From NCBI GenBank assembly GCA_031286165.1, contig JAITUU010000056.1, forward strand, positions 1 to 64,000: a stretch of 64,000 nt of DNA, written 5' to 3'. A program made the position numbers and the translations under genes. Positions 51,620-60,826 of this stretch are shown piece after piece (the stretch's first letter is position 1; the number at the start of each line of letters is the position of its first letter). This stretch comes from Bacteroidales bacterium. GTDB taxonomy: Bacteria; Bacteroidota; Bacteroidia; Bacteroidales; UBA1715. A model generated the notes under the pieces. That model was given only the letters and a program-made list of their open reading frames with translations, was not told where the DNA came from and made no database searches.

Positions 51620-52963
51620 ATGAAACGACTATCAATTTTATCAGTAATCACACTCCTTTTCGTGCAATTAGGATTTTCACAATCCGATGAATTTGTACTT
51701 ACGTGGCCCATAGTAAAAACCGAAATAGCAAAAGCCGATGCAAGCGTGGAAAATCCCAAAAAAGCCGCACAACCGGCTACTTGGATGGAAGTTGGTCGCA
51801 AATATTTGCAACTCTACACCTTCGATATTAAAGACAGAAAGGGAGTGCAAATGATTCAACCCGGATTGGCTTCGAGTGATGTACTGTTTATTTTGGGAAG
51901 CCCAAAATCGCAAGACAATGTAGAGGATTACACCGTATTTATATACGACCGCGTGAAATTATTTTTTAAAGATAATCGCTTAGCACGCTACGAACGCATA
52001 GGCGATGCAGCGGTATTTTTCCCTGAAATTACTACCGCACTCGATAAAGCCGCCGCAGCATATTTAAAAGCACACGAACTCGATATTGCAGGCAAACAAA
52101 GCAAAAAAATCAGCGAACAGTTGGCAAAAATTGTGGAATATTACAGCAGCGAAATGTATTATTATTACATAGCACACGATTATGAACGCGCATCGGCAAT
52201 TTTTTCGCGCGTGGGCGATATAGTTGCCACCGGCGCATTGTTGCAAACCAAAGAAGAACGTGCAACCACGCTCAATGACGTAGCAACCGTAGCAAAAATG
52301 GCGAAAGATTACGAAAAAGCCATCAAATTTTTCAATAAAGCAATAGAAATTTCTCCGCGTTTGCCGCTCTACGGCGAAGTATATGCAGTGCAAGCAGCAA
52401 GCGGTGATACCCTCAATGCTATCAGCACCTTGATTGCAGGGCTTGAAGCATTTCCAAGCGATTCACTTGCAATGGATTACACCACAGAATTGATTAATGT
52501 GTATATTCAAACAAAACAAAGCGATAAAGCACTCAAATATTTGGAAAAAGCACTCGAAAAAGAGCCAAATAATGTGAATTTTTTGTATAATATAGGAGTA
52601 TTGTACAACGAACGCCAGCAAATAGAAGAAGCAAAAGCAGCGTATATGCAAGCACTTGCCATAGACCCGAACGATGAAGGCTCTAATTTGAATCTCGGAT
52701 TATTATTCGTGTCGCTTGCCGGTGAAAAAGGCACAGCAGCCGAAAAAGCATGGAAAGATAAAAAAACATACGATGCACTCAAAGCCGAACGCGATGCGCT
52801 GCTCAAACAAGCATTGCCATTTTTACAACGATATGCCGATGTTGTAACCGAACCATATCAAAAACGCAATGCGCTGAAAGATTTGCGCAGTATTTACGCA
52901 CAACTTGGTATGACCAAAGAAGAACAGGCGATTAAGGCACAATTAGATGCAATGATGAAATAA
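51620..52963 (+). CDS. Secreted TPR-repeat protein
   Basis: 447 aa. Signal peptide (MKRLSILSVITLLFVQLGFSQ), an unrecognised N-terminal part (residues 22-140), then about five to six TPR units (YEKAIKFFNKAIEISPRLP, SDKALKYLEKALEKEPNN, IEEAKAAYMQALAIDPNDEG). Likely a periplasmic or outer-membrane scaffold. Separated from gyrA by 90 bp and ended by a strong terminator. Confidence 0.88.
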   Translation: MKRLSILSVITLLFVQLGFSQSDEFVLTWPIVKTEIAKADASVENPKKAAQPATWMEVGRKYLQLYTFDIKDRKGVQMIQPGLASSDVLFILGSPKSQDNVEDYTVFIYDRVKLFFKDNRLARYERIGDAAVFFPEITTALDKAAAAYLKAHELDIAGKQSKKISEQLAKIVEYYSSEMYYYYIAHDYERASAIFSRVGDIVATGALLQTKEERATTLNDVATVAKMAKDYEKAIKFFNKAIEISPRLPLYGEVYAVQAASGDTLNAISTLIAGLEAFPSDSLAMDYTTELINVYIQTKQSDKALKYLEKALEKEPNNVNFLYNIGVLYNERQQIEEAKAAYMQALAIDPNDEGSNLNLGLLFVSLAGEKGTAAEKAWKDKKTYDALKAERDALLKQALPFLQRYADVVTEPYQKRNALKDLRSIYAQLGMTKEEQAIKAQLDAMMK

Positions 52964-52984
52964 AAGCGAATACACAAAACAAAG

Positions 52985-53019
52985 TAGCGATTGAGAGAAA
53001 TTTCAATCGCTATTTTTTT
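52985..53019 (+). terminator. Intrinsic terminator after the TPR gene
   Basis: TAGCGATTGA / TCAATCGCTA, a perfect 10-bp stem, loop GAGAAATT, then T7. The rest of the 52964-53298 gap is A+T rich with GTTGAAAATTG and AATTAACAATT repeats; a possible extra -7 box TACGTTTG lies at 53104-53111. Confidence 0.88.
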
Positions 53020-53266
53020 GTCAATCCATACGAAAAAATATACTCTATTTAACATAATATTAATTATAAAACAGTTAATTTTTTGAAAATTCGTGGGTAA
53101 TTGTACGTTTGCTTACAAATATGCAATTCTCGCGTATTTAGTTGAACGTTAAAAATTGAGAGTTGAAAATTGTTTTGCCAAATTGCTTAATCGACTAATT
53201 GAAAACTGACAACAAATACGTATGAAGAAATTTGTAATTAACAATTAAGAATTAACAATTAAAATG

Positions 53267-53274
53267 TATTTTTG
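53267..53274 (+). promoter_or_regulatory. -7 box TATTTTTG for glmM
   Basis: Lies 24 bp before the ATG at 53299; it shows that the upstream TTG at 53272 is not the start. Confidence 0.65.
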
Positions 53275-53298
53275 CACACGTTAAAAAAAACAATTCGT

Positions 53299-54708
53299 AT
53301 GACACTCATAAAATCAATTTCGGGTATTCGCGGCACTATTGGCGGTGAACCTGCCGAAAATCTTACTCCTATAGATATTGTAACCTTTGCTGCCGCCTAT
53401 GGCACATGGATTTTGCACAATTCGCCCAATGCCGAAAAACGCATTATTATAGGCAGAGATGCTCGAATTTCGGGTGCAATGGTGAGCAATTTGATTGCGC
53501 AAACTCTTGTGGGACTTGGTTTTACTGTTATCGACATTGATTTGGCAACTACACCAACCGTTGAAATTGCCGTTCCTCTGGAAAAAGCAGCCGGTGGCAT
53601 TATTGTAACCGCAAGTCATAATCCCAAACAATGGAATGCACTGAAACTGCTCAATCATAAGGGCGAATTTTTGAACGCCGCCGCCGGTCAGGAAGTTTTA
53701 GCAATAGCCTCCCAACACACATTTTCTTTTGCCGAAGTAGATTATTTGGGAAGAATCGAAAAAAATACTACTTATAACAAAAAACACATAGATGCCGTGT
53801 GCGCACTGCCGCTGGTGGATTGCAAAGCGATTGCACAAGCAAATTTCACCGTTGCCATCGACTGTGTTAATTCCGTGGGTGCTATAGTATTACCACAATT
53901 ATTACAACAACTTGGTGTTGCAAACGTTTTGCAGTTACACTGCGAGCCAAATGGCATTTTTCCGCACAATCCTGAACCGCTGCCCGAACACGTGGGCGAT
54001 ATAGTGAAATTGATACAAACACAAAAAGCCGATGTGGGTTTTGTGGTGGACCCCGATGTGGATAGACTTGCAATTATCAACAATGATGGCTCGCTTTTCA
54101 ATGAAGAATATACCCTTGTGGCAATAGCCGATTACGTGCTTTCTCAAAATGGCGGCGGAAATACGGTGAGCAATCTTTCGAGTACTCGTGCGCTGGCAGA
54201 CATTACCGCTCGCTATGGCGGCACCTACAACGCTGCCGCTGTGGGCGAAGTGAATGTGGTGGAAAAAATGAAAGAAACCCACGCTGTGATTGGCGGCGAA
54301 GGCAATGGCGGCGTGATTTACCCCGAATTGCACTACGGGCGCGATGCGCTGGTGGGTATAGCACTCTTTCTTACACATTTGGCAAAAAGTGGAAAAACCT
54401 GCAAAGAATTGCGCGATACCTACCCTACCTATGTGGTTTCAAAAAATAAAATAGAACTCACTCCCCAAACCAATGTTGATGCGCTTTTGGCGGCTGTTGC
54501 TCAGAAATTTTCCCACGAAAAAATCAATACCATAGACGGCGTAAAAATAGATTTCGCCGAAGGTTGGGTGCATTTACGAAAATCAAATACCGAACCCATT
54601 ATTCGCATTTATGCCGAACATTGCAGCGAAGAACGTGCGCATGAATTGGCACAAAGCGTGATACAAGAAATACAAAAACAGCGCGAAAAAAATGTTTTAT
54701 ACCATTGA
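53299..54708 (+). CDS. glmM: Phosphoglucosamine mutase (phosphohexomutase family)
   Basis: 469 aa. ISGIRGTIGGEPAENLTP, IIIGRDARISG, GGIIVTASHNPKQWNALK (phospho-Ser), VVDPDVDRLAI (metal-binding DxDxD region), GEGNGGVIYP (sugar loop), and RKSNTEPIIRIYAE (phosphate-binding loop). Converts glucosamine 6-phosphate to glucosamine 1-phosphate for cell-wall UDP-GlcNAc. A phosphomannomutase activity cannot be excluded on sequence. Confidence 0.92.
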   Translation: MTLIKSISGIRGTIGGEPAENLTPIDIVTFAAAYGTWILHNSPNAEKRIIIGRDARISGAMVSNLIAQTLVGLGFTVIDIDLATTPTVEIAVPLEKAAGGIIVTASHNPKQWNALKLLNHKGEFLNAAAGQEVLAIASQHTFSFAEVDYLGRIEKNTTYNKKHIDAVCALPLVDCKAIAQANFTVAIDCVNSVGAIVLPQLLQQLGVANVLQLHCEPNGIFPHNPEPLPEHVGDIVKLIQTQKADVGFVVDPDVDRLAIINNDGSLFNEEYTLVAIADYVLSQNGGGNTVSNLSSTRALADITARYGGTYNAAAVGEVNVVEKMKETHAVIGGEGNGGVIYPELHYGRDALVGIALFLTHLAKSGKTCKELRDTYPTYVVSKNKIELTPQTNVDALLAAVAQKFSHEKINTIDGVKIDFAEGWVHLRKSNTEPIIRIYAEHCSEERAHELAQSVIQEIQKQREKNVLYH

Positions 54709-54763
54709 AAGTATCAATATTTTTTTATTTATTTGGCAAAAATTTTAAAACCTACTTACATAT

Positions 54764-55279
54764 ATGGCAAAACCACGTATTATTAAAGACTTTGAAAAGT
54801 TAGACACTGAAATTCAAGAACAAATCAAACTCTCCTATCCTACCGGATTTTTTGAACACCTTGTGTCGTACACCGACCGCGATGGAAATGAACAGTGGGC
54901 ACTCCCTTTTGAAACCGAAGAAAAATATTATTTGGTGCGAATGTCGATAGCACAGGCGAAAAAATTGATAAACGATGATGACGATTACGATGACAACGGC
55001 GTTCTGCGCGATGATATTCAAGAACTCTATCAAGAAAAATACTCCGACAGCGGCGATTTAGACTTTTTAGATGCCGACCTGAGCAGTATAGAAGACCCAT
55101 CGAACGAAATCGTGATGGACATTAAAAACGAATTGGGCGTGGAGGAGGAAGATGAGGAAGAGGATGAAAACAAAAAAACAATAGAAGAATTTGACGATGC
55201 CGATGACGAAGACGACTTCAACGATGACTATGATGATAGCAACGACTACGATGAAGACGATGATGAAGACGAAAATTAA
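54764..55279 (+). CDS. Conserved acidic protein, unknown function
   Basis: 171 aa. A folded N-terminal half (MAKPRIIKDFEKLDTEIQEQI, YPTGFFEHLVSYTDRDG, ALPFETEEKYYLVRMS) and a strongly acidic C-terminus of Asp/Glu runs. Proteins with this start are common in Bacteroidota and are sometimes mislabelled as DNA primase; no catalytic motif is visible. It could be a histone- or nucleic-acid-mimic-type protein, but that is a guess. Confidence 0.8.
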   Translation: MAKPRIIKDFEKLDTEIQEQIKLSYPTGFFEHLVSYTDRDGNEQWALPFETEEKYYLVRMSIAQAKKLINDDDDYDDNGVLRDDIQELYQEKYSDSGDLDFLDADLSSIEDPSNEIVMDIKNELGVEEEDEEEDENKKTIEEFDDADDEDDFNDDYDDSNDYDEDDDEDEN

Positions 55280-55372
55280 AAAAATAACCGAATAACAGAG
55301 TAACTGAATAATGAAACCGACTGAATAAAGAAATTAGTTATTCCGTTATTCAATCATTCAAAATTACATATC

Positions 55373-56083
55373 ATGGGAAGAGCATTTGAATACCGAAGAG
55401 CAGCAAAGGAAAAACGATGGGACAAAATGTCGCGCATATTTCCTCGATTGGCAAAAACTATAACAATGGCAGCAAAAGAAGGCGGTGCAGACCCCGAAAT
55501 GAACGCAAAATTGCGCACTGCAATATTGAACGCTAAAGCGCAAAATATGCCAAAAGATAATATTGATGCCGCCATAAAACGCGCTTCGGGAAAAGATACC
55601 GACAATTACAGCGAAGTATTGTACGAAGGAAAAGGTCCGCACGGAGTATTGATAGTGGTAGAATGTGCCACCGATAACACTACGCGCACTGTGGCAAACG
55701 TGAAATCATACTTCAACAAAAGCGGCGGACAGTTAGTTCCTACCGGTTCGTTGGAATTTATGTTTAACCGTAAAGCAGTGTTTGAAATCAAAAAAACCGA
55801 TACCATAGATGTGGAAGAATTGGAACTCGAATTGATAGATGCCGGACTTGAAAGCACCGAAGTAGGTGAAGAAAGTATTTTTATTTACGCCGATTTCGTG
55901 GATTTTGGCAATATGAGTAAAGCACTCGAAAATTTGCACGTAGAACTCCTCAAAGCCGATTTACAGCGCATACCTACTACCCCACAGGAATTTACCGAAG
56001 AACAGTTGGTTGATATAGAAAAACTACTCGATAAAATTGAAGAAGATGATGATGTGCAAAACGTTTTCACTAATATAGCATAA
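55373..56083 (+). CDS. yebC: YebC/PmpR family protein
   Basis: 236 aa. [72 protein letters not shown], and [17 protein letters not shown] match the family. Known roles: DNA-binding regulator or translation helper at difficult motifs. Length normal. Confidence 0.95.
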   Translation: MGRAFEYRRAAKEKRWDKMSRIFPRLAKTITMAAKEGGADPEMNAKLRTAILNAKAQNMPKDNIDAAIKRASGKDTDNYSEVLYEGKGPHGVLIVVECATDNTTRTVANVKSYFNKSGGQLVPTGSLEFMFNRKAVFEIKKTDTIDVEELELELIDAGLESTEVGEESIFIYADFVDFGNMSKALENLHVELLKADLQRIPTTPQEFTEEQLVDIEKLLDKIEEDDDVQNVFTNIA

Positions 56084-56095
56084 GATTCAATTACG

Positions 56096-56125
56096 AACGG
56101 CACAGCCTTCAACGAAGTTAATTAA
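56096..56125. repeat. Dispersed repeat with AACGAAGTTAATT (third unit)
   Basis: AACGGCACAGCC-TTCAACGAAGTTAATTA; the same as 14469-14497 but for a few bases. It is followed by AATTACGAATTACGA repeats. Confidence 0.6.
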
Positions 56126-56196
56126 AAATTACGAATTACGAGATAGTTCTCAGGTATCAGTTATTCAAAATTAACCATTAATCAGTAACTATTAGA

Positions 56197-57165
56197 ATGA
56201 ATTATACAAGCGACATAGAGGCAGTTGAAGCGTTGCACAGCAAATATGCGGCACTCAAAGAAGAAATTCACAAAAAAATTATCGGTCAGGAATCGGTAAT
56301 CGACACCGTGTTGCTCTCTATTTTTAGTCGCGGACACTGCTTGCTGGTGGGTGTGCCCGGATTGGCAAAAACGCTGCTTGTAACCACCATAGCCGAAGCA
56401 CTTGGGCTGAAAAACAACCGCATACAATTCACGCCCGACCTTATGCCGAGCGATATTATCGGTACCGAAATTTTAGATAAAAACCGCGAGTTTACCTTCA
56501 TTCAAGGTCCGGTGTTTACCAACTTTCTTTTGGCAGACGAAATCAATCGTACACCGCCGAAAACACAGGCGGCACTGTTGGAAGCAATGCAGGAACACGC
56601 GGTAACCGCAAGCGGGCGTACCTACACATTGGAAGAACCGTTTTTTGTGCTCGCCACACAAAATCCCATAGAGCAAGAAGGCACCTATCCCCTGCCCGAA
56701 GCGCAGTTAGATAGATTTATGTTCAACATTATGCTCGATTACCCCAGCGTGAGCGAAGAAATTGCCATAGTGAAAGCCACCACCATAGATGCCAATGTGT
56801 GCATTAACACCATAGTTTCTGCCGAAGAAATTTTGCAATTTCAAAATTTGGTGCGCAAAATTCCTGTGAACGACAGCGTGATAGACTACGCGGTGCGCCT
56901 TGCGGCAAAAACCCGTAAAAACACCGAACACGCAAGTGCACTTGCCGGCGAATACCTCTCATGGGGTGCCGGTCCGCGTGCTTCGCAGTATTTAATTGTT
57001 GGCGCAAAAGCCCACGCCGCCGTGCATGGCAAGTTTTCTCCCGATATTGAAGATGTGCAGGCAGTAGCCCTCCCTATTCTGCGCCATCGCTTAGTGAAAA
57101 ACTACAAAGCCGATGCCGAAGGACTTTCCATAGACAGCATTATTACTCGCTTGATTGCGGAATAA
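56197..57165 (+). CDS. moxR: MoxR-family AAA+ ATPase
   Basis: 322 aa. GVPGLAKTLL (Walker A of the MoxR type), FTPDLMPSDIIGTE, GPVFTNFLLADEINRTPPKTQAALLEAMQEHAVT (Walker B), ATQNPIEQEGTYPLPEAQLDRFMF (sensor 1), and GAGPRASQYLI. A chaperone-like ATPase normally partnered with VWA-domain proteins; no partner gene is beside it here. Confidence 0.94.
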   Translation: MNYTSDIEAVEALHSKYAALKEEIHKKIIGQESVIDTVLLSIFSRGHCLLVGVPGLAKTLLVTTIAEALGLKNNRIQFTPDLMPSDIIGTEILDKNREFTFIQGPVFTNFLLADEINRTPPKTQAALLEAMQEHAVTASGRTYTLEEPFFVLATQNPIEQEGTYPLPEAQLDRFMFNIMLDYPSVSEEIAIVKATTIDANVCINTIVSAEEILQFQNLVRKIPVNDSVIDYAVRLAAKTRKNTEHASALAGEYLSWGAGPRASQYLIVGAKAHAAVHGKFSPDIEDVQAVALPILRHRLVKNYKADAEGLSIDSIITRLIAE

Positions 57166-57236
57166 GGTAAAATTTACACAACACACAATGTGGGCGGTTT
57201 TTCTGCGTTATTACTTCGTAATCGCAAAAAATATCG

Positions 57237-57244
57237 TACCTTTG
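57237..57244 (+). promoter_or_regulatory. -7 box TACCTTTG for the OstA-like gene
   Basis: Lies 26 bp before the ATG at 57271 and inside the longer frame from 57190, so the later start is used. Confidence 0.6.
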
Positions 57245-57270
57245 CCCTTGCAAAAATTGTAATTTTACCA

Positions 57271-58803
57271 ATGTACAAACAATCATATTTTCTCATACTT
57301 TTTTCCCTTCTCGCGCTTTCGGCAACTGCCCAAAAGCGTAAAATTGAAATTACCCAATGCGATGTAATGAGTGGCGACCGCTATGTGCGCCGTTTGCAGG
57401 GCAATGTTGCCTTTCGCCACGAGAATGCCACCATGTATTGCGACAGTGCTCGCTTGTACGTTGCCGATAATCGTTTTGAAGCGTTTAGCAACGTGCGCAT
57501 AATAGATGGCACGGTAACAATCTATGCCGATACACTTTTTTACAGCAGTCAAACAAGTTTGGCGCAGTTGCGCGGACGCATTACCATGACCAATCGCGAT
57601 ATGACCTTAACTACACGCAAACTCGATTACAACGTGCGCGAAAATGTAGGTTACTACCCCGATAAAGGAAAAATTACCGACCGCTCAAATACCCTTACCA
57701 GCGTGGTGGGTTTGTATTATGTGAAGGAAAATCTCATTCAATTCAAAAAAAATGTAGTATTGGTAAATGCCGATTACACCATTCGCACCGATACGCTCTC
57801 CTATCACACTATTTCCAAAGTAGCATCGTTTATGGGTCCCACACGGGTAGAAAGTAAGCAAAATTTGATTTACACCGAACGCGGCTGGTACAATACCGAA
57901 ACAAACATTGCACAGGGTGTAAAAAAATCGTTTTTGCAATCAAAATCTTATTATGTATATGGCGACACGCTTAATTACAATCGCAATACCGACATAGGCA
58001 CGGCACATCGCAATGTACAAATTATAGATACCACCGAAAAAATTACACTCTTGGGCAACAAAGGCTTTCTCAATGGAAAACAGCGACTTGCCTTTGCCAC
58101 CGGAAACTTGCAAGTAGTGAAAGATTTTGATGGAGATTCCCTCTTTATGCACGCCGACAGCGTGTTCAGCCAGCGATTTACCATGGCAAATCCTGCAAAA
58201 AACGCCGGCGATAGCATAGCACAAGCCGATTCCATAGAGTATAATGTAGTGAAAGCCTTCCACAAAGTGCGATTTTACAAAAGCGACCTGCAAGGCGTGT
58301 GCGATTCACTTAATTACAATTCCTCAGATTCACTTATTGTACTGCTCAACCGCCCTATTATATGGCACGAAGCAAATCAATTAACTGGGCGCACGGTGCA
58401 ACTGCGCTTGAAAAATGATAAGATAGAAGAAATTTTTGTAGATGCCAATGCGTTTTTGGTGGAGCAGGACGATTCCACGCGATTTAATCAGATGAAGGGG
58501 AATACACTCACCGGCTACATTAAAGACAATAAACTCTATCGAGTGGATATTCAAAAAAATGGTGAGGCAGTGTATTTTATGCGCGACAACGATGAACTTG
58601 TGGGCGTGAATAATTTGCTGTGCAACGATATGACTGCCAATTTAATAAACGGTAAACTTTCGAGTTTTGTGTTCCGCAAAAAGCCCGAAGGATTTATAGA
58701 CCCGCCCAACGATGAAAAAGATGCCGAAGTGAAACTCGATAATTTTCAGTGGTTTTCCACTGTGCGACCACTCAATCGGCTCGATATTTTTAATTGGCGA
58801 TAG
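57271..58803 (+). CDS. OstA/LptA-like envelope protein
   Basis: 510 aa. Signal peptide (MYKQSYFLILFSLLALSATAQ), then long beta-jelly-roll OstA repeats: RRLQGNVAFRHENATMYCDSARLYVADNRFEAFSNVRI, LTTRKLDYNVRENVGYYPDKGKI, ADYTIRTDTLSYHTISKVASF. Related to LptA/LptD N-domains that carry lipopolysaccharide across the periplasm; length and repeats fit the Bacteroidota OstA-like form. The 10 C-terminal codons overlap no domain of the next gene. Confidence 0.88.
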   Translation: MYKQSYFLILFSLLALSATAQKRKIEITQCDVMSGDRYVRRLQGNVAFRHENATMYCDSARLYVADNRFEAFSNVRIIDGTVTIYADTLFYSSQTSLAQLRGRITMTNRDMTLTTRKLDYNVRENVGYYPDKGKITDRSNTLTSVVGLYYVKENLIQFKKNVVLVNADYTIRTDTLSYHTISKVASFMGPTRVESKQNLIYTERGWYNTETNIAQGVKKSFLQSKSYYVYGDTLNYNRNTDIGTAHRNVQIIDTTEKITLLGNKGFLNGKQRLAFATGNLQVVKDFDGDSLFMHADSVFSQRFTMANPAKNAGDSIAQADSIEYNVVKAFHKVRFYKSDLQGVCDSLNYNSSDSLIVLLNRPIIWHEANQLTGRTVQLRLKNDKIEEIFVDANAFLVEQDDSTRFNQMKGNTLTGYIKDNKLYRVDIQKNGEAVYFMRDNDELVGVNNLLCNDMTANLINGKLSSFVFRKKPEGFIDPPNDEKDAEVKLDNFQWFSTVRPLNRLDIFNWR

Positions 58804-58829
58804 CAGTTTTTACACCAAACACTACACGA

Positions 58830-59549
58830 ATGAAACTGATTGCAATTTCCGATTTGCACCTTCCGGCAAATAACAAAAAAATAGAAAATTTTAATGCGAA
58901 TATTAATATTTCAAAGGTAATTTCCGGTATTCGCAGTCGAAATTTCGATGCCCTCATTATACTTGGCGACATAGCGTATAACGCACCGAACAAACAATCT
59001 TATCAATTCTGTGTCAATCATTTACGCGAAATTACACAGCCGATTTTTTGCATACCCGGCAACCACGATTCGTGGGAACTTTTACAGCAAACCATGCACA
59101 AAACCATTGTGAACACCACACCCAATTTTGAACACAATTTTGGCACTGTTCCCTTCCTGTTTTTAGATTCTTCCGGTGGAGAAATTGATGCAAATTATGT
59201 GAAATCGTTTTTGAAAACGCATGAAAAGCAAGAAGTTTTTGTATGTGCCCACCACCCTATTGTGCCTACACAAGCCCTCTATATGGAGGAACGCTACGCA
59301 CTGCGCAATCGCCACGAGATTTTGGATTTACTTACGGCACACACCGCTCCTGTTACCGTAGTTTCGGGGCATTATCACTGCCACACCGAACACACGTATC
59401 ACAATGTACGTCAAATAGTTGTTCCATCTCTCCTCTACCAAATTCCGCTTGCTGCGCAAAAATTCACTATCGACAACCGATTTGGTTTTTGCGAATTGAC
59501 CCTCAGCAACACCTCTTGCGCAGTGCACACGGAGTGGTTTGAACACTAA
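58830..59549 (+). CDS. Metallophosphoesterase (calcineurin-like)
   Basis: 239 aa. ISDLHLP, ILGDIAYN, IPGNHDSW, CAHHPIVP and SGHYHCHTEH are the five metal-binding motifs of the family. Likely a phosphodiesterase or phosphatase with a binuclear metal site; substrate unknown. It follows the OstA-like gene by 26 bp and may share its mRNA. Confidence 0.92.
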   Translation: MKLIAISDLHLPANNKKIENFNANINISKVISGIRSRNFDALIILGDIAYNAPNKQSYQFCVNHLREITQPIFCIPGNHDSWELLQQTMHKTIVNTTPNFEHNFGTVPFLFLDSSGGEIDANYVKSFLKTHEKQEVFVCAHHPIVPTQALYMEERYALRNRHEILDLLTAHTAPVTVVSGHYHCHTEHTYHNVRQIVVPSLLYQIPLAAQKFTIDNRFGFCELTLSNTSCAVHTEWFEH

Positions 59550-59593
59550 ATCGTTTCAATCCTCGTTATCTGCGTGCTCTGTTTTCAATACAT

Positions 59594-60019
59594 TTACTCC
59601 CCAAAATCTGCGGGCAAAACTGTCAATGTAGCATCGTATGTATAGCGGGAAGTATGCACAAATTGCCATTTGCTTAAATCCAACGGATTTGCCATTTCTA
59701 CCTCATTTTTCGAGATTTTCAGCGTGTGAATAATTACCGCAATATCCTGTTTTTTGAAGCCTCCGCCAAAATCTATATGGGAGGTTATCATTTTCGATTG
59801 CTGCGGTTGAATGGTATCTAAAATCGGTATCACACCTACTCCATTATCCAATACAATATCATCTTCAGCAGCATCTTGCGCTACTACTGTGGCGCGTATG
59901 GCAATGGGCGCATCGCACTTGTTTTCAATATGAATTCGCAGGTCAAATATCGGGTCGCAGGCGGTTACTATACTCAGTATGATTGAAATAAAAAGTGTTG
60001 TTTTTAGAATTGTCTTCAT
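59594..60019 (-). CDS. Small lipoprotein, unknown function
   Basis: 141 aa from MKTILKTTLFISIILSIVTAC (lipobox TAC). The rest is beta-rich (LRIHIENKCDAPIAIRATVVAQ, QQSKMITSHIDFGGGFKKQDIAVIIHTLKIS). No family is recognised. The upstream frame extension is a palindromic repeat (60039-60071), not coding. Confidence 0.65.
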   Translation of the reverse strand: MKTILKTTLFISIILSIVTACDPIFDLRIHIENKCDAPIAIRATVVAQDAAEDDIVLDNGVGVIPILDTIQPQQSKMITSHIDFGGGFKKQDIAVIIHTLKISKNEVEMANPLDLSKWQFVHTSRYTYDATLTVLPADFGE

Positions 60020-60038
60020 ATATTTGTTTCGTGTTACG

Positions 60039-60071
60039 CCCTCGAACTCCCCCAATGGGGGGACTTGAAAG
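60039..60071. repeat. Palindromic intergenic repeat CTCCCCC-AAT-GGGGGGA
   Basis: CCCTCGAAC-TCCCCC-AAT-GGGGGGA-CTTGAAAG. The hairpin core and its fixed flanks look like a REP-type element; only this copy was found in the window. Confidence 0.5.
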
Positions 60072-60111
60072 AACAATTTGACTGTTTGCGAAGGTAGGAA
60101 AAAATTCGATA

Positions 60112-60156
60112 AAAATCAAGCGTTTCCGCACATGGGGCACGGAAACGCTTGATTTT
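60112..60156 (-). terminator. Terminator after the 60166 gene
   Basis: AATCAAGCGTTTCCG / CGGAAACGCTTGATT, a perfect 15-bp stem (17 bp with flanking A/T) and 11-nt loop, with T runs on both strands. Bidirectional. Confidence 0.88.
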
Positions 60157-60165
60157 CGGAAACAA

Positions 60166-60564
60166 TTATTGGCGCGTGAAGGTCATTGCACCGTCTTCTT
60201 CACTGCTCAAAATCAGCGTATTGCCGTTGAGAGTGTATTGCAACACTACGCTTTCCACTTCGCCATCTTCGTCAGGTGCGTAAGAGAGGGTAATTTCTGT
60301 TGCTGTTTTGGTAAAGGTGCCGCTTCCGCTGCCCATACCCACTACGGTTTCGGTAAAGGTGTTGTTGGCATTGAAAACGTAGGTAATGATGATATTGAAT
60401 CCGCCCTCGCTGATTTGCCCCTTCCAAGTACCTACAATACTGCTTGTTACATTTTCATTTCCGTTGTTTTTGTCGTTGTCATCGTCTTTTTTGCATGAAT
60501 TGAACACTGCCAACGTGCAGAGTGCAAAAAGCATCATTGCGAAAAATTTACTTGTCTTTTTCAT
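60166..60564 (-). CDS. Lipocalin-like lipoprotein
   Basis: 132 aa. Lipoprotein signal (FALCTLAVFNSC), an Asp/Asn/Lys linker, then VGTWKGQISEGGFNIIITYVFNANNTFTETVVGMGSGSGTFTKTATEITLSY and YTLNGNTLILSS, the strand pattern of the lipocalin-like/META-type domain families of Bacteroidota. Expressed behind a structured leader (60581-60600 and 60827-61012). Confidence 0.75.
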   Translation of the reverse strand: MKKTSKFFAMMLFALCTLAVFNSCKKDDDNDKNNGNENVTSSIVGTWKGQISEGGFNIIITYVFNANNTFTETVVGMGSGSGTFTKTATEITLSYAPDEDGEVESVVLQYTLNGNTLILSSEEDGAMTFTRQ

Positions 60565-60580
60565 TGTTTTTTTGTTTAAC

Positions 60581-60600
60581 GTCCGTTCCTTGTAGCGGAC
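60581..60600 (-). promoter_or_regulatory. Leader hairpin with CTACAAGGA loop, copy 2
   Basis: Minus strand GTCCG-CTACAAGGAA-CGGAC, ending exactly 16 nt before the ATG at 60564. Loop and spacing are the same as in copy 1 (35708-35727); the stem differs but stays complementary. Confidence 0.6.
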
Positions 60601-60787
60601 TGATTAGATAAAATATAGATTGATTGTGTGCCGTTTTTTTGGGGAGCAGTTGCACGTTCTGCGTATATGGCGTGGCGGTCGGAGCCGTCGTCGAATATTC
60701 ACGTTTCATAGATATATGACGGTTGAAAAAGCCGATACCTCTATTGCCTATGCGTATTTTTAATTTGCCGCTGAATAATCCAATTAT

Positions 60788-60815
60788 CGTGCCAAACAAT
60801 CGGTTGTTTGGCACG
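60788..60815. repeat. Perfect 12-bp hairpin
   Basis: CGTGCCAAACAA-TCGG-TTGTTTGGCACG. Not followed by a T run on either strand. Lies in the leader between the terminator at 60827 and the 60564 gene. The overlapping frame 60548-60826 has no sign of being coding. Confidence 0.65.
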
Positions 60816-60826
60816 CATACCGACAC

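Noticed and set aside
55140-55279. Acidic tail as a frameshift or low-quality sequence
   Set aside because: The frame is open to a normal stop and Asp/Glu-rich tails are usual for this family.
60548-60826. Minus-strand frame as a longer lipoprotein or separate gene
   Set aside because: It contains both leader hairpins and ends inside the start of the real 60166-60564 gene in another frame; no signal peptide or domain.
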